DNA of 34,179 nucleotides. It comes from Acidobacteriota bacterium (GTDB lineage Bacteria > Acidobacteriota > Terriglobia > 2-12-FULL-54-10). Below are positions 1 to 6,624 of this stretch, one piece after another. Within the stretch, counting starts at the first letter, position 1. Each line of letters opens with the position of its first letter. The translations under genes and the position numbers were made by a program. The DNA is taken from contig SHUM01000039.1 of assembly GCA_009691245.1 (NCBI GenBank), forward strand, positions 1-34,179, read 5' to 3'. The notes below the pieces were generated by a model. The model made no database searches. It was not told the origin of the DNA and saw only the letters and a list, made by a program, of their open reading frames with translations.

Positions 1-68
1 GCCACCGCCACTTCAACCTGCCGCAACACCGTTACGATCTGCTCTGGTTTGTACCTCTGCATCGGCAT
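1..68 (-). CDS. IS3-type transposase OrfA, N-terminal end only (runs off the window)
   Basis: Read on the minus strand from an ATG at 68, the first 22 residues are MPMQRYKPEQIVTVLRQVEV followed by AV. The basic start followed by KPEQIVxxLRQVEV is the classic opening of the helix-turn-helix OrfA protein of IS3-family insertion sequences (HTH_Tnp_1), which binds the element ends. A GGGAGG ribosome binding site lies about 8 nt upstream of the ATG. Only the start is inside the window, so OrfB, the left end of the element and its integrity cannot be judged. The family call rests on a short stretch and could equally be a related stand-alone HTH transposase. Confidence 0.6.
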   Translation of the reverse strand, partial: MPMQRYKPEQIVTVLRQVEVAV

Positions 69-131
69 ATTCAAATACCTCCCTCATGAGATTCTCTCTC
101 ACTTCGGCTGGTATCGAAATCGCCGGGCAGG

Positions 132-251
132 TCAGGATCGCGGCCGCGAGGCTCGGCTAGCGGTTCCGATCTTCAGCAGCAGCACCGTGCCGGCCGGCAG
201 CAGCGTTGCGGAGTTGGCGATGAGCATGGGGGCGGAGCCGATCAGCAGGGC
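132..251 (-). pseudogene. SemiSWEET (MtN3-like) sugar transporter, C-terminal remnant
   Basis: A minus-strand frame of 39 codons ending in TGA at 134-132 encodes a hydrophobic helix beginning ALLIGSAPMLIANSATLL and continuing through PAGTVLLLKI. This matches the last transmembrane helix of bacterial SemiSWEET proteins, where a G-x-x-P-x-x-x-AN-x-x-T core precedes a helix ending in LKL/LKI. The frame is closed by TAG immediately upstream at 254-252, so the first two helices are missing and the fragment has no start codon. It lies just upstream of the partial IS3-type gene on the same strand, which suggests truncation by rearrangement. Similarity is judged from memory over about 30 residues. 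Confidence 0.5.
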
Positions 252-406
252 CTAACGTAAATTAGGACCTGAGTACTGTTCCCAACAGCTTGACAGCAGG
301 CTACCATTTCAATGTGAGGCATAACACCCGGTGGCCACCCGGCGGCAATGGCAATGTGCTTTCCGCCGATGGCCAGGGCGCACACAGTAGCTGGAGGCTT
401 TCCAAG

Positions 407-1702
407 ATGATGCTCAAAAAGAATGGCTGGCTTCGACGTGGATTGCTTACGGCAATGGCCGTGGGCGTGTTGACGCTGACCACCATGGCGCCCGTAGGCC
501 TGGCCCAGAATGGCAACGGCCGAGGACCATTCGACACGCCTCCGGGAAAGAGTGATGACGGCCCCGGAAACTCCGGCGGAAATGGCAATGGGAATGGGAA
601 CGAGAACAGCAACAAGAATGCCAACGGCAAGAAATCAGGTCGCGACAGCCTGAGCGTGGTGGCCAAGAACGCCACTGGAAGCGCGGGCACGATTACTCCC
701 ATGCTGCCAGATGATGAAGCGGCCAATTGGCGCTACGTGGCCTGCCTGCCCAACGCCACGTCCATCAACGAAACCTTCCCCATCGAGTTCAAGTTGACCA
801 ATGAGAATGACCATGCTGGTGATTCCGTGGATGTCGATCTGGACGCGTCCGGGCGATTGGCCGACAAAGTGGCTGTCCCTTCCGTTTTTCCAATTCAGGA
901 CAACGGCAACGTAGCGCTGAAGAATATCGTGGTAACCGCGAATGATCTGGCGGACGGAGCTTACACGCTGAATGTTCACGTGAGGGCCACTCCGCAGCGC
1001 AGCGTGGAAGTTTCGCAGCGGATGATTCACATTCACCTGCTCGTCGGCAAGGCATGCAGCGGCGATACGGAGGAGTCAACCGAATCCCGTCCGCCCGCGC
1101 CGTCGCAGCCTCCCAGCAACCCGCAACCGCCCGCCGGCGGAGCTCTGGTGAACACCGTGCCCGCCGCTGCAGGCACCGGCTTCTTCACGGATGGCGACTT
1201 CAATCTTCTGGAAAACTGCTCCGGCGCGGACGTGAGCGCGAACATGGGCGGGACGTTTGCCATCGTCGCCCGCGCGCAAAGCAGCGTGATCTCATCGACC
1301 AATCCCGGCACCTTCTACTTGAATTGGATCTGGGACAACACGGGCGGTGAGAAGAACGTATCCATCGAACTCAGCGCGGTCAATCTGATGGCGCGCGGCG
1401 CCAATGCGGTTCATGCGGCGCAGTTCGATGCCAACGGCTTCGTGAAAAATGAAGACAACTTCGATCTTGTCAATGAAGACGGCAAGCCCTGCGGTCCCGA
1501 TGGACCGTGCATGGTGAAAGTCGCCGCCGGCAAGAAGTTGTGGGTGAACTGGCACCTGACCTTTGCGGGTAAAGGTCAATCCGCCGCGACCATCAGCAAG
1601 ACCTGCGGTGAAGGCCTGCCCATCTCCGCAACCGCCACGTTGAAGGAAGGCGCGAACACTTTGAGCACCACCACGGTGAACGCCAAAGGCTTCGTGAAGT
1701 AA
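407..1702 (+). CDS. Secreted Asn/Gly-rich hypothetical protein
   Basis: This 431-residue protein is not one I recognise. The start chosen is the ATG pair at 407/410, preceded by GGAGG at 393-397; the frame is open further upstream, but that stretch lacks a ribosome site. Residues 1-34 form a Sec signal peptide: a basic MMLKKNGWLRR, a hydrophobic core, and a likely cut after GLAQ. Next comes a low-complexity linker rich in Asn, Gly and Lys (roughly residues 35-75). A first folded region contains a Cys and beta-rich sequence, then a Pro-rich spacer (PPAPSQPPSNPQPP), then a second beta-rich region with four or more Cys residues. The architecture suggests an exported multidomain surface or extracellular protein with possible disulfides. 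It stands alone and is followed by a strong terminator. Confidence 0.8.
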   Translation: MMLKKNGWLRRGLLTAMAVGVLTLTTMAPVGLAQNGNGRGPFDTPPGKSDDGPGNSGGNGNGNGNENSNKNANGKKSGRDSLSVVAKNATGSAGTITPMLPDDEAANWRYVACLPNATSINETFPIEFKLTNENDHAGDSVDVDLDASGRLADKVAVPSVFPIQDNGNVALKNIVVTANDLADGAYTLNVHVRATPQRSVEVSQRMIHIHLLVGKACSGDTEESTESRPPAPSQPPSNPQPPAGGALVNTVPAAAGTGFFTDGDFNLLENCSGADVSANMGGTFAIVARAQSSVISSTNPGTFYLNWIWDNTGGEKNVSIELSAVNLMARGANAVHAAQFDANGFVKNEDNFDLVNEDGKPCGPDGPCMVKVAAGKKLWVNWHLTFAGKGQSAATISKTCGEGLPISATATLKEGANTLSTTTVNAKGFVK

Positions 1703-1723
1703 TTTCATCCCAGCATTCCAGAG

Positions 1724-1762
1724 CGCCCCGTCGAACAGCATCGGCGGGGCGTTTGCTTTTTT
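1724..1762 (+). terminator. Rho-independent terminator of the secreted protein gene
   Basis: An 11-bp stem, CGCCCCGTCGA at 1724-1734 paired with TCGGCGGGGCG at 1741-1751 (one T-G wobble), closes a 6-nt loop and runs into TTTGCTTTTTT. It begins 21 nt after the stop codon at 1702. Confidence 0.88.
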
Positions 1763-1938
1763 GTCCTGTTCCCGCAGTGAAGCTATCCAGGTCGAAGCAA
1801 GCCGATCCAGCCTGTGCAACCGAGCCGATGGCCCACAAAAACTCTTGTGCATCGGCGCAAGACCTTGGATAATAGCCTAGCTATTTCCGGACGAGCCTGC
1901 GTGCCGTGCCCGGCGATGGAGTTCATGCAACACGCACT

Positions 1939-2044
1939 GGTAGCCACGGTGAGCGCCGTTCTTACCGTGGGGTTTTAGCGCAAGGCTGGATTTATAGATC
2001 AGCACCTAAAGCCCGCGGTGAACAGCTCATTCACCGTGGCTACC
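1939..2044. repeat. 14-bp inverted repeat with nested hairpins upstream of acs
   Basis: GGTAGCCACGGTGA at 1939-1952 is exactly complementary to TCACCGTGGCTACC at 2031-2044. Each arm can also fold locally: CCACGGT pairs with ACCGTGG within 1943-1970, and CGGTGAA pairs with TTCACCG within 2015-2037. Two alternative folds therefore exist, one large cruciform or two small hairpins. The 321-nt gap 1763-2083 holds this element and the acs ribosome site, and I see no gene in it. The element could be a dispersed REP/BIME-like repeat or a leader structure affecting acs; the sequence alone does not decide. Confidence 0.6.
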
Positions 2045-2083
2045 CAAGCCCGCGCCGCGATTTCATAGGAGACAACGATCATC

Positions 2084-4072
2084 ATGGCCGACGAGAAGAA
2101 TCCGCAAGCAAGCACTGGTAACACCATCGAGGCGCTCTATCTGGAAGACCGCAAGTTCGCGCCGCCCGCCGAGTTCCGCAAGAACGCCGTGCTCTCTGAC
2201 GAAGGCATCTATGACCGTGCCGCGCGCGATCCCGAGGCCTTCTGGGCCGAGCAGGCTGAGCGCGTCCACTGGTTCAAGAAGTGGGATAAAGTCCGCGAGT
2301 GGAATGCCCCGTGGGTGAAGTGGTTCCTCGGCGGCAAGACCAATGTCGCCTACAACTGCCTTGACCGGCACCTCTCGACCGACCGGCGCAACAAGGCCGC
2401 GCTCATCTGGGAGGGCGAGCCGGGCGATGAGCGCGTGCTCACCTACAACGATCTGCATCGCGAGGTCTCAAAGTTCTCAAACGTCCTGAAGTCGCTCGGC
2501 GTGCGCAAGGGCGACCGCGTGGCCATTTACATGCCGATGATTCCTGAGCTGGCCATCGCCATGCTGGCCTGCACGCGCATCGGCGCGCCGCACACCATCG
2601 TCTTCGGCGGCTTCTCGCCGGAGTCACTTCGCGACCGCATCAACGACGCGCAGGCCAACGTGGTCATCACCTCGGACGGCGGCTGGCGGCGCGGCACGAT
2701 CCTGCCGCTCAAGAAAAATGTTGATGAGGCCATCGCCGAATGCCCGTCGATAAAGGCTTGCGTGGTGGTCGAGCGCATCGGCGCGGCCGCCAACATTACC
2801 ATGAATGAAGGCCGCGACCACTGGTGGCACGAGTTGATGAAGACCGCGTCGCAAGTCTGTCCCGCCGAGGAGATGGACGCGGAAGACCCACTCTACATTC
2901 TCTACACCAGCGGGACCACGGCGAAGCCCAAGGGTATTCTGCATACCACCGGCGGCTATCTCGTGGGAGTGACTTCCACGTTCCAGTGGGTCTTCGATTA
3001 TCGCGACAACGACATCTTCTTCTGCACCGCCGACATCGGTTGGGTAACGGGGCACAGCTACATCGTCTATGGGCCGCTCTCGAACGGCGCGACGTCGCTG
3101 ATGTACGAAGGCTCGCCCGACTGGCCCAACAAGGATCGCTTCTGGGCCATCATCGAAAAGTATCGCGTTAACATTTTTTACACCGCGCCGACGGCCATCC
3201 GCAGCTTCATGGGCTGGGGTCTCGAGTATCCACGAAAGCACGATTTGACAAGCCTCCGGTTGATCGGCAGCGTCGGCGAGCCGATCAATCCCGAGGCCTG
3301 GATGTGGTATCACGAGCACATCGGCGGCGGGCGCTGTCCGGTGATCGACACCTGGTGGCAGACCGAAACCGGATCGATTCTCATCTCGCCGCTCCCCGGC
3401 ATTACGACGACGAAACCTGGCTCAGCGACGCGACCACTGCCCGGAATTGAGGCAGATATTTTCGACGAGAATGGCAACTCCGTGCCGCTCGGCGGCGGCG
3501 GATATCTGGTGCTGAAAGCGCCGTGGCCCTCCATCGCGCGCACCATCTATGGCGACGCGGATCGCTACGCGAAGACTTACTTCAGCCGCTACAGCCCAGA
3601 TATCTACTTCACCGGCGACGGCGCCAAGCGCGACAAGGACGGCTACTATTGGCTCATGGGTCGCGTCGATGACGTGATGAACGTCTCGGGCCATCGCATC
3701 TCGACGACCGAAGTCGAGAGCGCGCTGGTAAATCATCCGTCAGTGGCCGAGGCCGCGGTGGTGGGCAAAGCCCATTCAATAAAGGGGCAGGCGGTTGTGG
3801 CCTTCGTTACGCTGAAGTCCGATGGCGCCAACATGGAGCCAGCCGAGAAGGTCGCCGAGCTGAAGCAGCACGTGGCCCACAAGATCGGAGCGCTGGCCCG
3901 GCCCGAGGAGATATACCTGACCGCCGAACTGCCCAAGACGCGTAGCGGCAAGATCATGCGCCGCCTGTTGCGCGACATCGCCGAAGGCCGCGCCATGGGC
4001 GACACCACCACGCTCGCCGACCCCGGCGTGGTCGCCCGCCTGCGCGACAAGTACGAGGCGGCGGAACAGTAG
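2084..4072 (+). CDS. acs: Acetyl-CoA synthetase (AMP-forming)
   Basis: The 662-residue length matches bacterial Acs. The enzyme activates acetate with ATP to acetyl-AMP and then forms acetyl-CoA in the cytosol. The N-terminal ACAS_N region precedes the AMP-binding core: P-loop [11 protein letters not shown] at about 274-284, WWQTETG at 424-430 (the Trp at the start of this motif narrows the acyl pocket to acetate in characterised enzymes), and [20 protein letters not shown] at 508-527. The C-terminal domain carries [11 protein letters not shown] with the catalytic Lys at 623, the residue acetylated by Pat-type enzymes in other bacteria. The start is ATG 2084, with AGGAG about 12 nt upstream. 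It is monocistronic here, convergent with the trmJ-like gene, and preceded by an inverted repeat. Confidence 0.97.
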   Translation: MADEKNPQASTGNTIEALYLEDRKFAPPAEFRKNAVLSDEGIYDRAARDPEAFWAEQAERVHWFKKWDKVREWNAPWVKWFLGGKTNVAYNCLDRHLSTDRRNKAALIWEGEPGDERVLTYNDLHREVSKFSNVLKSLGVRKGDRVAIYMPMIPELAIAMLACTRIGAPHTIVFGGFSPESLRDRINDAQANVVITSDGGWRRGTILPLKKNVDEAIAECPSIKACVVVERIGAAANITMNEGRDHWWHELMKTASQVCPAEEMDAEDPLYILYTSGTTAKPKGILHTTGGYLVGVTSTFQWVFDYRDNDIFFCTADIGWVTGHSYIVYGPLSNGATSLMYEGSPDWPNKDRFWAIIEKYRVNIFYTAPTAIRSFMGWGLEYPRKHDLTSLRLIGSVGEPINPEAWMWYHEHIGGGRCPVIDTWWQTETGSILISPLPGITTTKPGSATRPLPGIEADIFDENGNSVPLGGGGYLVLKAPWPSIARTIYGDADRYAKTYFSRYSPDIYFTGDGAKRDKDGYYWLMGRVDDVMNVSGHRISTTEVESALVNHPSVAEAAVVGKAHSIKGQAVVAFVTLKSDGANMEPAEKVAELKQHVAHKIGALARPEEIYLTAELPKTRSGKIMRRLLRDIAEGRAMGDTTTLADPGVVARLRDKYEAAEQ

Positions 4073-4169
4073 GGGAAAAGCGGGAGACAGAAAGCAGGAG
4101 ATAGAAGTCAGGAGCCGACGATCCACTAGGATTGGGCTGACGGTAAAAATCATCGTAATAACTCCCACT

Positions 4170-4195
4170 CGCCGCCGGAAATCTCCCCGGCGGCG
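4170..4195. terminator. GC-rich hairpin between convergent acs and trmJ-like genes
   Basis: CGCCGCCGG at 4170-4178 pairs perfectly with CCGGCGGCG at 4187-4195 across an 8-nt loop. It lies about 100 nt after the acs stop and about 85 nt past the end of the oppositely oriented trmJ-like gene. There is no clean T-tract on either side, so it may act as a weak or Rho-assisted terminator or simply protect the acs 3' end. Confidence 0.45.
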
Positions 4196-4279
4196 TTCGT
4201 GCAACCGGATCAGAAATCCCGCCACGGGGAGCCCAAAATAATCGAACTGAACAAGAATAAATAGCGAATATAAAACGAA

Positions 4280-5581
4280 TTAAGAATCTGCGGTTTTGAC
4301 CAAAGAATCGGCTGAGACCAAAGTGCACACTTTAACGGTTTTTGCGGTTCGGACAACTTTGACCAACGCCAGGATCAGGGAGACGTCGCGCTCCGTCAGC
4401 GGTAGTCGATTTATCATTTGATGCAGATTTCTTTGTCTTGTACTAAGCTTATCGAATTCCACAAGTATTTCACTTGACGAAGACTTTGGCTCTGTTAGCG
4501 AGAAGAGCTGTTGCATCAAGGCCCGAACCTGCCTGGCTGAAGCCGCACGGTTGGATTTATCCGCCGCTTCCGCTAATTTCGCAGATCCCAATAATTTGGT
4601 AAGTTTGGGCTTTCCTGAGTTTCTGGTCGAAGTGGATTCTTTGGATCGGGAATTGACTTCTGACGAGACATCTGATTCGACAGCCGAGCCTAGATGGGGC
4701 TGTGCCTCGGCCCCGGTTGCCACGCCCGACTCCGCCGCCAAGCTCTCCTCTGCCAATTTCCTGTTCCCCAACTTTTCAGATGCCGAGTCTGCTATCTCCC
4801 CGGCCATCTCTCCGGCCAAAACCCCGCTGCGGGAGAGTTCGTAACAGACCACGGCGACGGCCTGCCCCAGATTCATCGACGGCAGCGCGGCCACGGTGGG
4901 GATGCGCAACAAATGTTGGCAGCGCGCCAGATGGTCGTTGGTCAGTCCGCGCTTCTCGGAGCCGAACAGAATGGCGACCCGATCGCGGATCAGAGCAGGG
5001 ATTGGGGATTGGGGGTTAGGGGTTTGGGAAGGCAAGCGCGAGATTCGAGAATCGAGAGTCGAGAATCGGGACGCGGCTCGCCCGCTTTGGGAGGTCGCGA
5101 GGCGCGCCGGCAGATCATTCAGGTCGATCACCTGCGACGCGTCCAGCGGCGTGCCGCTGCGGGGCGAGGCCGCGCTACCAGCAGCGGCGGGATCGGCCAG
5201 CACACCCGCGCGACGGTCGAGCGAACTGGTTCCCAGCACCCAGTTGCAGTCGCCGATAGCCTCGTCGAGCGCCGCATAGCATCGCGCATCTCCCAGCCAT
5301 CCACGCGCCGACCCGCGCGGCCCATGCGGCGTCTCGCGATCCTTGTCCTTCTCGATCGCCTCGGCCCAGGCCTGCGCATGTACGCCAACGACTGCAATAT
5401 CGCCCAACCCAAAATTGCGCGCCGCCCGCGCCGCCGCCAGAATGTTCAGCGGGTTGCGCGGCTGGACCAAAACTATGCGCACGGCCAAGCCGCGCGGCGG
5501 CACGATGCGCTCGCTCACGGCGCGCGGGGACATGCGGCGCACGGGTAGCGTGGGCGGCGGCACGATGCGCACAGGAGTCAT
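4280..5581 (-). CDS. trmJ: TrmJ/SpoU-type RNA 2'-O-methyltransferase with repeat-derived insert and long Ser-rich linker
   Basis: This 433-residue protein has the SPOUT fold of TrmJ, which uses S-adenosylmethionine to methylate the 2'-OH of tRNA position 32. After an unusual Pro/Arg-rich N-terminus, the domain begins at about residue 34 with VRIVLVQPRNPLNILAAARA. It ends with the trefoil-knot motifs ILFGSEKRGLTNDHL (204-218) and IPTVAALPSMNLGQAVAV (227-244). Between these halves, residues about 160-198 are a Ser/Arg/Pro-rich insert encoded by G-runs and a 7-bp tandem repeat. A Ser/Glu/Lys-rich linker (about 255-345) separates the knot from a helical C-terminal part (about 348-415) like the TrmJ tail. 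Family members are usually about 240-260 residues. Whether the substrate is tRNA or rRNA is inferred. The start ATG at 5581 leaves an extended N-terminus; GTG codon 34, just before RIVLVQPRN, is an alternative. Confidence 0.85.
   Translation of the reverse strand: MTPVRIVPPPTLPVRRMSPRAVSERIVPPRGLAVRIVLVQPRNPLNILAAARAARNFGLGDIAVVGVHAQAWAEAIEKDKDRETPHGPRGSARGWLGDARCYAALDEAIGDCNWVLGTSSLDRRAGVLADPAAAGSAASPRSGTPLDASQVIDLNDLPARLATSQSGRAASRFSTLDSRISRLPSQTPNPQSPIPALIRDRVAILFGSEKRGLTNDHLARCQHLLRIPTVAALPSMNLGQAVAVVCYELSRSGVLAGEMAGEIADSASEKLGNRKLAEESLAAESGVATGAEAQPHLGSAVESDVSSEVNSRSKESTSTRNSGKPKLTKLLGSAKLAEAADKSNRAASARQVRALMQQLFSLTEPKSSSSEILVEFDKLSTRQRNLHQMINRLPLTERDVSLILALVKVVRTAKTVKVCTLVSADSLVKTADS
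4998..5072. repeat. G-run tract plus 7-bp tandem repeat inside the trmJ-like gene
   Basis: On the plus strand, five runs of three to five G at 4998-5000, 5004-5007, 5011-5015, 5019-5022 and 5026-5028 fit a G-quadruplex pattern. They are followed at 5038-5072 by five heptamers: GCGAGAT, TCGAGAA, TCGAGAG, TCGAGAA, TCGGGAC. The tract lies within the coding frame on the minus strand and encodes the low-complexity insert. A 7-bp unit is not a multiple of three, so a change in copy number would shift the reading frame. Confidence 0.75.
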
Positions 5582-5610
5582 TGTTGAATTGTAGCAGCCG
5601 CGCGGCGAGT

Positions 5611-5654
5611 GGAGCAGGCATTCCCGCCTGCGCTACCTAAAACATGCGCTACCT
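5611..5654. repeat. Small hairpin and direct repeat upstream of the trmJ-like gene
   Basis: GCAGGC at 5614-5619 pairs with GCCTGC at 5626-5631. The decamer TGCGCTACCT occurs twice, at 5629-5638 and 5645-5654. It lies between the trmJ-like start and the left end of the IS701-type element, and looks like an intergenic repeat fragment of unknown role. Confidence 0.4.
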
Positions 5655-5659
5655 GCTAG

Positions 5660-6620
5660 TAATACTAGGTTAAGTACCATTGCGTTGCACCGTTGAGTCT
5701 GGCACTGTCGGCGCATGAAGCCGAACGCATTGAAAGCCCTGGATGGTCGCCTGGGACGGTTCCTGGAAGACTTGATCGAGCCGATGGGGCGCAGCGAGCG
5801 GCGTCATTGGGCGCGGGTTTATCTGGAAGGGTTGTTGCTGGACGGGGAGCGCAAGTCGATTGAGCCGATGGCGGAGCGCGTGGCCGGCGCGGACGTGCAG
5901 GCGCTGCGCCAGTTCGTGGGGCAGAGCCCTTGGGAGGTCACCGAAATCGAGCGGCGTTTGGCGCTGAAGGTGGTCGACCTGCTGAGCGAGCCGGAGGTTT
6001 GGATCATTGATGAGACGGCGTTTCCCAAAGCGGGCGAGCATTCGGTGGGGGTGGGCCGACAGTACCGCAGGACTTGGGCACGCTGGTCGGCCAGCTCCCG
6101 AGTTCGGCCTGGCGCATGGTGGAATGGCGTCAGGGAAGCCGGGGCCGGCAACGTTCGCGCTTCGCGCGCCTGCGCGTTTGGGCGGCGCACGGCTGGCGGA
6201 AACAGGAACACCCGGATCGTGTGGCCGAGTGGCTGTTGGTGGAATGGCCCATGGAATCGCCCGCGCCCACCAAATACTGGCTGGCACAGCTCGGCGCGCA
6301 GCCGGGCGGACTCAGGCGGCTGGTGCGCATCGCCAAGGCCCGCTGGCGGGTTGAGTTGGATTACCGCGAGTTGAAGGAGGAACTGGGACTGGATCATTAC
6401 GAGGGCCGTCAATGGCTGGGCTGGCATCATCATGTCTGCCTGGTGAACATCGCCTATGCGTTTCTTCGCTCAGAGCAGGCCCGCGTCAAAAAAAACTTCT
6501 GGTGTGACCTTGCCGATGGTGAGGAAGAGCCTGCAAGTCGTCCTCATTAGGCTCCTCGGTCGTTGCCCTTGGCGCCAGTCCCCATTCGACGACCCGTTGT
6601 ATCCCTTAACCTAAGTATTA
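5660..6620 (+). mobile_element. IS701-family element, 961 bp, internally deleted, with CTAG target duplication
   Basis: The left end reads TAATACTAGGTTAAG from 5660. The right end, read inward, is TAATACTTAGGTTAAG from 6620, so the terminal repeats match over about 15 bp with a single inserted T. CTAG flanks both ends (5656-5659 and 6621-6624), the target duplication expected for IS701-type elements, which prefer YTAR sites. Full-length members are about 1.4 kb, and the missing part corresponds to the middle of the transposase. The element sits between the trmJ-like gene and mutS2. Its right CTAG abuts the mutS2 stop codon at 6625-6627, so insertion spared that gene. The intact ends and duplication argue for a single clean transposition event. 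Confidence 0.85.
5715..6550 (+). pseudogene. IS701-type DDE transposase, internally deleted and out of frame
   Basis: The N-terminal part (5715 to about 6065) encodes MKPNALKALDGRLGRFLEDL and runs to WIIDETAFPKAGEHSVGVGR, which holds the first catalytic Asp. The frame then shifts: the C-terminal part, beginning near 6071 in the +2 frame, reads LGTLVGQLPSSAWRMVEWRQ and continues through ARWRVELDYRELKEELGLDH with the catalytic Glu, ending at TAG 6548-6550. In full-length relatives roughly 130-150 residues lie between GVGRQY and the LPSSAWR motif, including the second catalytic Asp. That block is absent, so the protein should be inactive and the element could move only if served in trans by an intact relative. 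Confidence 0.85.
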
Positions 6621-6624
6621 CTAG

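Noticed and set aside
49-255. Plus-strand open frame of 68 codons at the left end
   Set aside because: It overlaps the minus-strand orfA start and the SemiSWEET remnant, has no ribosome site and resembles nothing.
251-266. CCTAA-N6-TTAGG inverted repeat next to the SemiSWEET remnant as an IS end
   Set aside because: Only five paired bases, no matching partner end and no target duplication were found.
1906-2121. Small plus-strand frame running into the acs start
   Set aside because: It spans the inverted repeat and overlaps acs out of frame; there is no ribosome site and no protein-like composition.
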